A program made the position numbers and the translations under genes. 34,764 bases of DNA from Anaerolineae bacterium (lineage in GTDB: Bacteria; Chloroflexota; Anaerolineae; B4-G1; SLSP01): positions 1 through 34,764 of the forward strand of contig JAFGFI010000265.1 in NCBI GenBank assembly GCA_016931185.1, in the 5' to 3' direction. The notes beneath the pieces are model-generated. The model had not been told where the DNA came from. It worked only from the letters and a program-made list of their open reading frames with translations, and made no database searches. This document shows, piece after piece, positions 18,126 to 25,506 of this stretch. Position 1 is the stretch's first letter; every line of letters starts with the position of its first letter.

Positions 18126-18632
18126 ATGCCATTTGCGAAAAAGTTCCGCGCGATGATGGGGTTTCCATTTCCCGGTGACACTGTTGGCGATTTCACCGTT
18201 GAGAGTGTGGATGTCCGCGATGAACAGGGAGGTTCGGAAGGCTATGTCTATGGGGTGCGGATGGTGTTGTGTGGTCCTGGTGGACAGCAAGGCCTGCAGC
18301 GCGCACTCAAATCCCTGTTTTCTCAACATCCCACAACCTTTTCAGGCTATGGCAATCCTTACCAACTGTGGTTCAGGAAACCGGAGATTGAGAGTCTTGG
18401 AGATAAACGATACGAAGTATGCGTAAAAGGGTCCGGTGTACGTATATACCTTGCACCGGAGTTAGCACGTTTTTTGGATTACCTCGAAGAAAATCGTCAG
18501 TCGGCAACACCGCTTGCGCCGACAGATCGGGGAAAGCTAGTTGAAGATTATCTGGAACAGTATCGCAGTGAGATTAAAAGTAAGGTAGATCGCTACCGAA
18601 GAAGATTATTGAAAACTGAGGATAAAAAATGA
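18126..18632 (+). CDS. Hypothetical protein
   Basis: I do not recognise this 168-residue protein. The first 110 residues look like a mixed alpha/beta domain (GDFTVESVDVRDEQGG, YGVRMVLCG). The C-terminal 45 residues are charged and helical (LVEDYLEQYRSEIKSKVDRYRRRLL), probably coiled coil. There is no signal peptide. It starts 11 bp after the DinB gene, with AAGGGA upstream, so it is probably in the same operon. Confidence 0.7.
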   Translation: MPFAKKFRAMMGFPFPGDTVGDFTVESVDVRDEQGGSEGYVYGVRMVLCGPGGQQGLQRALKSLFSQHPTTFSGYGNPYQLWFRKPEIESLGDKRYEVCVKGSGVRIYLAPELARFLDYLEENRQSATPLAPTDRGKLVEDYLEQYRSEIKSKVDRYRRRLLKTEDKK

Positions 18633-18668
18633 TGTTAACTAATATACTAAAGAACAAGGAAAAAATAA

Positions 18669-19031
18669 ATGAGTACCTCAGGTGTAGTAAAGACGATTCA
18701 AACAAGTGGCAGTTGTCATTGTGGCAAAGTTGAGTACACGGTTAGTGGATCGATTTTAGGGCAGAGTTATTGCGATTGCAAGGCCTGCCAGAAGGCTACC
18801 GGGACGTTGAAGGTTCCATTCATTACGGTGTCGAGAGATAGCTTTTCTCTAACCCAAGGTGAACTCTCTATTGTGCATGGAAGTACCGGCGTTAAATGCG
18901 ACAATTATGGGGTCTGGTACCATTGCCCAGAATGTGGTACGAATCTCTACTGGGCGCCTCACCAGGGGGAACAGATTGATATTTTGGTCGGTACCCTGGA
19001 TGATGTATCTGTCTTCAATCTAAAAGCATAA
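18669..19031 (+). CDS. GFA (CENP-V/GFA) family zinc protein
   Basis: The 120-residue protein has the glutathione-dependent formaldehyde-activating enzyme (Gfa-like) cysteine pattern: GSCHCGKVEY (about 16-25), CDCKACQKATG (about 36-46) and HCPECGTNLYW (about 88-98). These bind two zinc ions. Actual formaldehyde/glutathione activity is rarely shown for this family. AAGGA lies 9 bases before ATG 18669. The stop is followed at once by the palindromic element 19038-19118. Confidence 0.85.
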   Translation: MSTSGVVKTIQTSGSCHCGKVEYTVSGSILGQSYCDCKACQKATGTLKVPFITVSRDSFSLTQGELSIVHGSTGVKCDNYGVWYHCPECGTNLYWAPHQGEQIDILVGTLDDVSVFNLKA

Positions 19032-19037
19032 CATAAT

Positions 19038-19118
19038 TGTTAGCGCGCATAAGGCTTGGGATGTAGCCGCGATTTCCAAATCGCGCTTTTGTTGTCCCAC
19101 AAGTTATGCGCACTAACG
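19038..19118. repeat. 81-bp palindromic element
   Basis: The outer arms TGTTAGCGCGCATAA and TTATGCGCACTAACG (19038-19052 and 19104-19118) match at 13 of 15 positions. An inner perfect hairpin CGCGATTT-CC-AAATCGCG lies at 19068-19085. The element lies between the GFA gene and a truncated acetyltransferase, and its insertion may mark the break point. Confidence 0.7.
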
Positions 19119-19159
19119 TTCCGGCTTTTCACCGAAAATGTAAGTTCTCCCCTTTAAAA

Positions 19160-19375
19160 GGAGAGCTGTTTACGGAGGCTGCAAGGGCAATCTTGGCGTA
19201 TGCATTTGATGATATGGGCCTTGCAGCAGTGAATGGCTCTACTGGACCAGAGAATATTGCCTCAAAGCGTGTGATGGAGAAAATCGGCATGTGCTATGTT
19301 GGGTTAAATGACGATGGTGGCCCGACCTTCACTCTGACGCAAGAAGTGTATAAATTGGATAGAGAATGGAGTTAG
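19160..19375 (+). pseudogene. GNAT acetyltransferase fragment, N-terminus missing
   Basis: The frame encodes TEAARAILAYAFDDMGLAAV and PENIASKRVMEKIGM, the second half of a RimJ/RimL-type GNAT (end of motif A and motif B). The first roughly 100 residues, including the core beta strands, are absent. Sequence before about 19160 is unrelated and close to the palindromic element. It is 1 bp from the next, intact GNAT gene, so it may be a relic of a tandem duplication. Confidence 0.7.
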
Positions 19376-19376
19376 T

Positions 19377-19898
19377 ATGATTCGAGGGGAAAAGATTATT
19401 TTACGTACCGTACGAAAATCAGATCTCGATATATTGTTTGACCTGCTAAGTGATATCAAAAACCGAGGAGATTATGTTCCTTGGGATTTGCCTACGCAAG
19501 TAGAACAACAAAGGCAATTCCAGGAAAATTGCTTTTGGGGAGATAGCCAAGGTACGCTCCTTATTTGTGTTTCAAATCAAATTGCAGGTACTATTTCCTT
19601 CATTCATGCGGGATACCATGATGCTTTGGAGATTGGATATGCGGTGTTTGATGAAGTCAATAGAAATAAAGGCTACGCTACAGAAGCGTTGGCTCTCTTT
19701 GTTAAATATCTCTTTTCAACTAAAAAGATTAACCGGCTTCAGATATCCATAGACCCTGAGAATATTCCGTCGAAGCGTGTCGCTGAAAAATGTGGATTTA
19801 TATTAGAGGGTATTATGCGTGGGGCGATTTTTCATCATGGTACATATCACAATGTGGAATCATATTCCTTGTTGCGTGCTGATGTGAATGATTTTTGA
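19377..19898 (+). CDS. RimJ/RimL-like GNAT acetyltransferase
   Basis: The 173-residue protein has EIGYAVFDEVNRNKGYATEALALFVKYLF (motif A) and IDPENIPSKRVAEKCGFILEG (motif B), a full GNAT fold of the RimJ/RimL class. It should N-acetylate a protein N-terminus or small amine. GGAG lies 8 bases before ATG 19377. The gene looks more AT-rich than its neighbours and may have been acquired separately. The adjacent fragment at 19160-19375 belongs to the same class. Confidence 0.85.
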   Translation: MIRGEKIILRTVRKSDLDILFDLLSDIKNRGDYVPWDLPTQVEQQRQFQENCFWGDSQGTLLICVSNQIAGTISFIHAGYHDALEIGYAVFDEVNRNKGYATEALALFVKYLFSTKKINRLQISIDPENIPSKRVAEKCGFILEGIMRGAIFHHGTYHNVESYSLLRADVNDF

Positions 19899-20046
19899 TA
19901 ATTTCGTTGTGATGAATATGATATGGCTAATGATATAATGCTATTTTGCAAGCATATCAACGCCAATTAAACATTATGATTGACGATTAAGCAATGATTT
20001 TGCTAACAGTGTTTATGCTTTAAGAGTATTTTATGTCTAGGAAACG

Positions 20047-20448
20047 ATGGCGAAGCAAAAGATAGGCTACATCACCCTACTCGTAAGTGACTATGACGAA
20101 GCAATTGCGTTCTATATACACCAACTCCGGTTTGATCTTATTGAGGATACGGACTTGGGCGATGGAAAACGGTGGGTTCTCGTCGCGCCTCCCAATGCAG
20201 TTGAAAGTTGTGTGCTGTTAGCAAAAGCGTCCTCACCGCATCAGGAGGCGTACATTGGCAATCAAACGGGGGGACGTGTGTTTCTTTTCCTGCATACCGA
20301 TGACTTTTGGCGTGACTATCGGGATATGCAATCGCGTGGTATTATCTTTTGTGAAGAGCCGAGGGTAGAATCCTATGGCACGGTTGTGGTATTTAAGGAT
20401 CTTTATGGGAACAAGTGGGATCTCTTGGAATTGAACAAAACTCGATGA
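20047..20448 (+). CDS. VOC (glyoxalase/bleomycin-resistance fold) protein
   Basis: The 133-residue protein has two beta-alpha-beta-beta-beta modules: IGYITLLVSDYDEAIAFYIHQLRF near the start and VVVFKDLYGNKWDLLEL at the end (D-x-x-G-N-x-W-x-L-x-E). This is the vicinal oxygen chelate family; the glyoxalase, dioxygenase or antibiotic-binding role cannot be told. AGGAAACG precedes ATG 20047. The gap 19899-20046 upstream is AT-rich without a clear feature. Confidence 0.85.
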   Translation: MAKQKIGYITLLVSDYDEAIAFYIHQLRFDLIEDTDLGDGKRWVLVAPPNAVESCVLLAKASSPHQEAYIGNQTGGRVFLFLHTDDFWRDYRDMQSRGIIFCEEPRVESYGTVVVFKDLYGNKWDLLELNKTR

Positions 20449-20493
20449 GTATAAGGATTTCCTCTGATTTCTCATTTTCGCGGAGGATATGGT

Positions 20494-21228
20494 ATGAATT
20501 GCAGAGGCAAGGTTGCTATTGTTACAGGCGCGGCAGGCGACGGGATGGGGCGCAGTATCGCACTGACGTTGGCGCGTGAAGGGGCGAAGGTTGTGGTCAA
20601 CTATCGTACAAGCGAGCAAAGTGCCAGGGCCATAGTCGATCACATCGAGCGTCGTGAGGGGAGTGCTATTGCTGTCAAGGCGGATGTCTTTGAAGCCGAC
20701 GGATGTAAGACGCTGGTTGATGCGGCGGTCGAGCGCTTTGGCCAGGTAGATATCTGTATCATAGGCCCCGGCGGCGGTTGGCATCCAGAATCGCCGGAAG
20801 GACTTGCCTCCGCAGGGGCGCTCGAGGATCTGCAGCAAGAGGTTGCACCGATCTTCTATCTGATGCCACTCGTGCTGCCCGGTATGTATGCACGGGGATG
20901 GGGGCGGATTATTGGCCTGGCGATGCATCCGCGAATGCTCTCGCCCGCTTATGCCTATAACGTGGGTAAAGCTGCCAGGGTACAAGCTCTGCTGTTGGCC
21001 CAGGAGCAAGCCTGGAAGAACGGAGTGACGGTTAACGTTATCGCACCAGGCCCTGTGGCAGCGATTGAGAGCCTGGAAGGGGCTGTTGAAATGTGCGATC
21101 ACGGTATAGCCTGGCAGCAGCGAACGAATATTACACCTCAAGATGTTGCCGAGGGGATCGCATTTCTATGCTCCGAGGCGGGACGGTTCATCACGGGCAG
21201 TGTGCTACCGTACGTGTTTCACGGATAA
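20494..21228 (+). CDS. Short-chain dehydrogenase/reductase family protein, atypical active site
   Basis: The 244-residue protein has a Rossmann start (IVTGAAGDGMGRSIA), a DVF motif after strand 4, and YNVGK (the Y-x-x-x-K pair). The usual N-N-A-G is replaced by I-G-P-G-G-G, and the catalytic Ser normally about 13 residues before Tyr is absent (GLAMHPRMLSPAYAY). The C-terminus ITGSVLPYVFHG matches SDR oligomer contacts. It may be a low-activity or non-catalytic NAD(P)-binding member. GGAGG lies 8 bases before ATG 20494. Confidence 0.8.
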   Translation: MNCRGKVAIVTGAAGDGMGRSIALTLAREGAKVVVNYRTSEQSARAIVDHIERREGSAIAVKADVFEADGCKTLVDAAVERFGQVDICIIGPGGGWHPESPEGLASAGALEDLQQEVAPIFYLMPLVLPGMYARGWGRIIGLAMHPRMLSPAYAYNVGKAARVQALLLAQEQAWKNGVTVNVIAPGPVAAIESLEGAVEMCDHGIAWQQRTNITPQDVAEGIAFLCSEAGRFITGSVLPYVFHG

Positions 21229-21266
21229 TGAACTATCAAAGTTAGCATCCAGTCTCATCTGTACTT

Positions 21267-22295
21267 ATGCTTGAAAAACCTGACCTGAAAGAAGAAAAGA
21301 TTGTTATATGCTTACAAGATGAATATGGCGTTCATGCCCTCCAGGTGGCGTTTCTGCCTATCGGGGCCGATATGAACACTGCCGTCTATCATGTTGTGGC
21401 GGATGATGGGATGCTATATTTTCTGAAGTTAAGAAGCGGTGTTTTTGATGAAACGTCTGTGACATTACCTAAATTTCTCAGCGAGCGGGGTATTGAGCAA
21501 ATTATCGCTCCCTTGATGACCCGTATAGGCCAACTCTGGGCAACCCTGGATACTTTTAAGGTGATCCTTTATCCTTTTGTGAAGGGGTGCAATGGGTATG
21601 AGATCGCTATGTCCGATCAACATTGGCAGGAATTTGGATTGGCGCTCAAAAGGATTCATGCTGTTGAACTTCCTCCACCACTCAGGAAGAGCATCCGGCG
21701 AGAGACCTATTCGCCACGTTGGCGCGAAAGTGTAAAGAGGTCATTGGCGCGGCTTGAGGATGATGACTTCGAAGACCCGGTTGCGATAAATCTGGCGGCG
21801 TTTTTGAAAGCTAAGCGTGATGAGGTTCTTTATCTTGTTAAACGTGCTGAGGAACTTGCGCAAATTCTTCAAACCCGACCACCAGAATTTGTATTATGTC
21901 ATTCTGATGTTCATGCTGGCAATGTTCTGATTGGGAGTAATGGCGCGTTCTACATTGTGGATTGGGATGATCCTATTATGGCTCCCAAAGAGCGCGATTT
22001 GATGTTCGTCGGCGGCGGGCAGGGCTTTGTCGGACATACTGCACGGGAAGAAGAAACCCTGTTTTACCAAGGGTATGGACCAACGGAGATTAACCCCATT
22101 GCTTTAGCCTACTATCGTTATGAGCGTATCGTGGTAGATATTGCCATCTACTGCGAGCAGTTATTTTTATCCAACGAGGGGGGCGAAGATCGAGAGCAAT
22201 CTTTTCAATACTTGATGTCGAATTTTATTCCTAACGGTACTATAGAAATGGCATATAGAGCGGATGGTAATCATTGTGTAATTTGTAATGCATAA
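21267..22295 (+). CDS. Aminoglycoside phosphotransferase-family kinase, APH(9)-like
   Basis: The 342-residue protein has a kinase-like fold with the catalytic loop LCHSDVHAGNVL (about 211-222) and the metal-binding segment YIVDWDDPIMAPKERDLMF (about 229-247), a pattern I associate with APH(9) spectinomycin phosphotransferases. The N-terminal lobe has YFLKLR as the ATP lysine region. It should phosphorylate a small hydroxylated substrate; spectinomycin is a guess based on motif resemblance. No clear ribosome binding site precedes ATG 21267. It begins 38 bp after the SDR gene. Confidence 0.75.
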   Translation: MLEKPDLKEEKIVICLQDEYGVHALQVAFLPIGADMNTAVYHVVADDGMLYFLKLRSGVFDETSVTLPKFLSERGIEQIIAPLMTRIGQLWATLDTFKVILYPFVKGCNGYEIAMSDQHWQEFGLALKRIHAVELPPPLRKSIRRETYSPRWRESVKRSLARLEDDDFEDPVAINLAAFLKAKRDEVLYLVKRAEELAQILQTRPPEFVLCHSDVHAGNVLIGSNGAFYIVDWDDPIMAPKERDLMFVGGGQGFVGHTAREEETLFYQGYGPTEINPIALAYYRYERIVVDIAIYCEQLFLSNEGGEDREQSFQYLMSNFIPNGTIEMAYRADGNHCVICNA

Positions 22296-22378
22296 AACGT
22301 AATATGCCGTTTCCAAGCGAGGAATGTTATCGAGAAACCAATTCATTCCTTTTTTAGTTTGTTATTGTCATTTTTAGA

Positions 22379-22460
22379 GGAATTTCTCATTAACGCTGTG
22401 CGTTCAACAGCAGTGGAATGAAAAATTGAATCCGTAATTCGTTATTCCTATTTTCAAGGG
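22379..22460 (+). repeat. Dispersed repeat family C, copy 1
   Basis: The unit contains CATTAACGCTGTGCGTTCA, then CAGCAGT, then GATTC-rich heptamers, ending TATTTTCAAGGG. Two closely related copies are at 34579-34695 and 34694-34764. The heptamer part is 22428-22455. Its end provides the GGGGGAG ribosome binding site of the VOC gene at 22472. The remaining gap 22296-22378 shows nothing else. Confidence 0.75.
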
Positions 22461-22471
22461 GGAGATGCAAA

Positions 22472-22843
22472 GTGAAATTTTCAGGAATATGCCTTGTCAC
22501 ACATAATGTATCTGTTTTGGCTGATTTTTATACTAGGATACTGGGGGTAAAAGCTGAGGGCGATGATGTTCACGTCGAGTTGAATACTGAGGGCGCAAAC
22601 ATAGCTATATTTTCAGTGGAGGGGATGGAGGATATGGCTCCGCTTTCTACGCAGGGGGCCGGTTATGGGAGCGTTACCCTGATGTTTGAAGTAGAGGATG
22701 TGGATGTGGAGTATGAACGACTCAAAACTTTAGGGGTGGAGTTTGTAAAGTTACCGGCGACTTATTCATGGGGAAGTAGATCGCTCTGGTTTAGGGATCC
22801 CGACAGTAATATCATTGACTTTTATACCGTTCTGACAAAGTAA
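22472..22843 (+). CDS. VOC family protein
   Basis: The 123-residue protein has the VOC fold: ICLVTHNVSVLADFYTRILGV at the start and SRSLWFRDPDSNIIDFYTVL at the end, with a conserved R-D-P-D-x-N motif. It is likely a metal-dependent or ligand-binding glyoxalase-superfamily member of unknown substrate. The start is GTG 22472, fixed by the strong GGGGGAG upstream, which itself lies at the end of a family C repeat. It is followed after 15 bp by the flavodoxin gene. Confidence 0.85.
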   Translation: MKFSGICLVTHNVSVLADFYTRILGVKAEGDDVHVELNTEGANIAIFSVEGMEDMAPLSTQGAGYGSVTLMFEVEDVDVEYERLKTLGVEFVKLPATYSWGSRSLWFRDPDSNIIDFYTVLTK

Positions 22844-22858
22844 TTTTTAGGAGGTGAA

Positions 22859-23332
22859 GTGAATATCGGCATTCTTGTCTATTCTCATACAGGTCATACG
22901 CTAAACGTCGCCAGAAAACTGCAAGAGCAATTATCTGCGAGTGGGCACATGGTAACGTTAGCGCAACTCGAAACGGTTGTGCCTCTAAAAATGGGGGATA
23001 CGACTGCTTCACTTAAAACTATTCCACCCGTTGATACCTATGATGCCCTGGTATTTGCCTGTCCCGTGCGGGGCGGGACTCCGGCGCCGCCCATGCGTGT
23101 CTACCTAGAGCAAATCACATCATTAGAAGGCAAAAAGGTTGCCTGTCTGGTAACCGGCTTTTTCCCTGCTAAATGGGGGCGCAACCAAACCCTTGCCCAA
23201 ATGAAAACGCTGTGTGAATCCAAAGGAGCAACTGTTTGTGGATTGGGAAGTGTGTGGTGGTCATTCCCGGGGCGTAAGCAGAAAATTTCTATGGTTGTTG
23301 ATCATTTGAGTCAATTGTTCTTTGGATATTAA
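22859..23332 (+). CDS. Flavodoxin-like protein
   Basis: The 157-residue protein begins MNIGILVYSHTGHTLNVARKL, the FMN phosphate-binding loop, followed by YDALVFACPVRGGTPAPPM and VACLVTGFF as the second and third flavin loops. It should bind FMN and carry electrons or reduce a quinone. The start is GTG 22859 preceded by GGAGGTG. It is distinct from the three leftward flavodoxin-type genes at 8903-10844 in sequence but of the same superfamily. Confidence 0.85.
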   Translation: MNIGILVYSHTGHTLNVARKLQEQLSASGHMVTLAQLETVVPLKMGDTTASLKTIPPVDTYDALVFACPVRGGTPAPPMRVYLEQITSLEGKKVACLVTGFFPAKWGRNQTLAQMKTLCESKGATVCGLGSVWWSFPGRKQKISMVVDHLSQLFFGY

Positions 23333-23392
23333 ACTCGTGGTTATACTGTACTTGATTGGCGGTAATTAAGGCGGCATTTTAAGGATGTAGGT

Positions 23393-24523
23393 ATGAACGA
23401 AAAAGATCTGCTACAATGGCTTTTTGAAAACGGCGGTCCGGCTATCCGCTATCGTGTAGCGAAGGAATTACTGGATCCCTCTGTAAATATTGATATTGCA
23501 CAGCTTCGCGATGACCTGCTCGCCAGTCCGATAACGCGATTGTGGCTGGCCAGGGTGGGGAAACCGAATGAGGACCTTTCCAGTCTTCACCACTCTAAAC
23601 CCGAGGCATTTGAGAACGCGGTATCTAAACTGTGTGACCTGGGCTTGCACGCGGGAATACCCGCGCTGGATGAAAAAATGCAATCCTTTCTGCACTGGCT
23701 AGATATGCAAGCACAAACCATCGGTGATATCAGCGAGGCGGATTACAGCGACGTTTCAACGAAAGCAGAGACGCAGTTAGCGGTTGAGCAGGGTATCAAT
23801 TGGTTTGAGACGATATTGATCGTGGCACGCCTGGCGTGGTTAGGATACGATACGCCGGCTATTCGCGCGTGTCTCTTGCAGCGGTTAGATACTCTGTATA
23901 CGTTGGCCAGGACCGGGAATCACGATATTTACATTGACCAGGACACTTTTGGCGACTATCCCAATAATCCTTTCCGCAAAAGGCCTCTCATCGCGCCCCA
24001 ATTTAACAGTATCTTACCCTCCATCCACGACATCTATGCTCTGGTTCACTATCCCAAAGATAGCCTCAATGAAACAACGCAACATAAGATTGATACCATT
24101 ATCGCCTATATCCTGCATTCTGATTATCAAGCTTTCAACGAGGGTTACGGTGTGATGCGGGTAGGGCCACGACGTTACTTTTCAATGGGATGGAGTGTCC
24201 ATCTGCCGGGTTTTAGCGGCTTTGATACTATGAGCAATGGGCAGGCTGGCTATTTTATCCAACGACTGGAATTGATGTCACATTTCTCGGTTGCACGCCA
24301 ACATACTTGGTTCCAGGAGAGCTTGTTACATTTGAAAGCTTTCCGTACCGGCGATGGCACATATCGCTTTCCGGCATACTATCTCAAGGAATCCTCCAGC
24401 GGTTATTGGGTCACCGGAGCCTATATGCGACTAGAAGAAAACCGCCGCGCACAGCAATCGCTCAATCTGGATTCGACATTTCGAATCGTTAATGTAGGAC
24501 AGACATTCCTGTCTGTCTCATAA
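23393..24523 (+). CDS. Alpha/alpha-toroid-like hypothetical protein with repeat-derived C-terminus
   Basis: The 376-residue protein is helical with internal repeats (WFETILIVARLAWLGYDTPAIRACL) like prenyltransferase/cyclase toroids, and its N-terminus resembles that of 16573-17622. RRYFSMGWSVHLPGF and GDGTYRFPAYYL are distinctive but I attach no function. The last ten residues (NVGQTFLSVS) are encoded by the hairpin repeat at 24494-24548, so the native C-terminus was replaced or extended. The ribosome binding site (AAGGATG) is about 10 bases before ATG 23393. There is a 60-bp gap after the flavodoxin gene. Confidence 0.7.
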   Translation: MNEKDLLQWLFENGGPAIRYRVAKELLDPSVNIDIAQLRDDLLASPITRLWLARVGKPNEDLSSLHHSKPEAFENAVSKLCDLGLHAGIPALDEKMQSFLHWLDMQAQTIGDISEADYSDVSTKAETQLAVEQGINWFETILIVARLAWLGYDTPAIRACLLQRLDTLYTLARTGNHDIYIDQDTFGDYPNNPFRKRPLIAPQFNSILPSIHDIYALVHYPKDSLNETTQHKIDTIIAYILHSDYQAFNEGYGVMRVGPRRYFSMGWSVHLPGFSGFDTMSNGQAGYFIQRLELMSHFSVARQHTWFQESLLHLKAFRTGDGTYRFPAYYLKESSSGYWVTGAYMRLEENRRAQQSLNLDSTFRIVNVGQTFLSVS

Positions 24524-24548
24524 TGACAGGTTAGAAAACCTGTCCTAC
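24494..24548. repeat. Compound hairpin repeat read into the 3' end of a gene
   Basis: The outer arms GTAGGACAG and CTGTCCTAC bracket two smaller palindromes, GACAGAC..GTCTGTC and GACAGGTT-AGAA-AACCTGTC. The first 30 bases encode the last residues and stop of the 23393 gene. The type (NVGQTFLSV when translated) is familiar as a repeat-derived C-terminus in other bacteria. Confidence 0.7.
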
Positions 24549-24549
24549 C

Positions 24550-24712
24550 GGATATACACCCAATCCCGCGCTTTATCCAGGACAGCCAGTAATACTTCAT
24601 AGTCTACTGACCGTTGAATTTGATGATCAGAGGAATCCCTGCCGCAATGAGAGCCTTGATCCACCTATATAGTTCGGGTTGGTGCTGTGGCTAGATTGAT
24701 GTCCTTTTCTTT
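24550..24712 (-). pseudogene. Frameshifted remnant of an unidentified gene
   Basis: On the minus strand one frame reads QPELYRWIKALIAAGIPLII and then stops. A neighbouring frame continues with SVDYEVLLAVLDKARDWVY. Together they look like one short protein with a single frameshift near 24609, ending at the hairpin repeat. I cannot name the family. Confidence 0.35.
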
Positions 24713-24720
24713 TGCTATGG

Positions 24721-25140
24721 TCAGACAGGACTATCTAAAAGCCGTTCTGGAACTGTGCCGCCGAGTTGTCTGACCATCTCACGCATTTCGGAATAAAGGG
24801 CTTTGTCGGTGCCAACCTCCGCTAAAATTTCCTCACCCACCGGATCAAGCATAAGGGCCAGATTCCCTCCTAGCTGGTGTTGCTGCTGTATCACGGCAAT
24901 AACGCGCGCGAGATAAGGGGAGGGCCAGGTTTCTTGTACGTGTGCAAATGTCTCGTCAAGCGTACTGCCGGTTTGCAGATCGGTTACCAGGGTTTTGAAA
25001 ATACTTACCGTGGGTTCTACGTCGAGTGTGGATAATTTCTCGAAAATTTGTTGCATACTGTAGCCGGCACGCAACGCGTGTGTCATCAGCCCTACAACAT
25101 CGCCCAATTGGCGGTCAAAAGCAGTGGTGTCAGTCATCAT
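24721..25140 (-). CDS. Orphan type II secretion F (TadB/TadC-like) domain protein
   Basis: The 139-residue protein resembles the cytoplasmic six-helix domain of GspF/TadB/TadC platform proteins: HALRAGYSMQQIFEKLS, TDLQTGSTLDETFAHVQETWPSPYL and QLGGNLALMLDPVGEEI match the G-x-S/T-L and G-G-N-L-A motifs. The membrane helices of the family are missing and no other pilus or secretion gene is nearby. It may be a regulator, a soluble partner of a remote Tad system, or a remnant that kept its frame. GAAAGGA precedes a tandem ATG-ATG start at 25140. A promoter candidate is at 25184-25213. Confidence 0.7.
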   Translation of the reverse strand: MMTDTTAFDRQLGDVVGLMTHALRAGYSMQQIFEKLSTLDVEPTVSIFKTLVTDLQTGSTLDETFAHVQETWPSPYLARVIAVIQQQHQLGGNLALMLDPVGEEILAEVGTDKALYSEMREMVRQLGGTVPERLLDSPV

Positions 25141-25183
25141 ATTCCTTCCTTTCTATGTTCGTATACAATGACTATCTGATACT

Positions 25184-25213
25184 ATAATAGCATAGAAAAG
25201 CCGCTATTTGCAA
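25184..25213 (-). promoter_or_regulatory. Promoter candidate for the T2SSF-like gene
   Basis: On the minus strand TTGCAA (25208-25213) and TATTAT (25184-25189) are separated by 18 bases, 44 bases before the start codon at 25140. Matches are 4/6 and 5/6. Confidence 0.4.
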
Positions 25214-25302
25214 GAGGGATATAACAAAAATGATAAAGCCTTGATGTTCGGTAGTTGGCATACGGTTAAAATCAGGGTATAGTATACTTACATATAATTG
25301 GG

Positions 25303-25485
25303 GTAACCGTTTAGCTTTGTGAACGATTACCGTTTTCTATCACCTGTTCTAGACAGAAACGAGGGTTTGGGGGTATTTTTTCGTTGGCGGGCATAGCCCG
25401 CCAACGAAAAAATACCCCTTTCCTGCGGCTTTAGCCGCCTTGCTGCCATCAATGGTGTTGTTTGCTCACAAGACTAAACGCATAC
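25303..25485 (+). mobile_element. 183-bp MITE-like element, family B, copy 2
   Basis: Ends GTAACCGTTTAG and CTAAACGCATAC are imperfect inverted repeats. The perfect 8-bp direct repeat TAATTGGG flanks the element (25295-25302 and 25486-25493). The central stem carries GGGGTA/TACCCC where copy 1 has GGGGTG/CACCCC. The right-hand target duplication overlaps the ribosome binding site of the next gene. Confidence 0.92.
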
Positions 25486-25506
25486 TAATTGGGGAGGTGT
25501 TACGAT

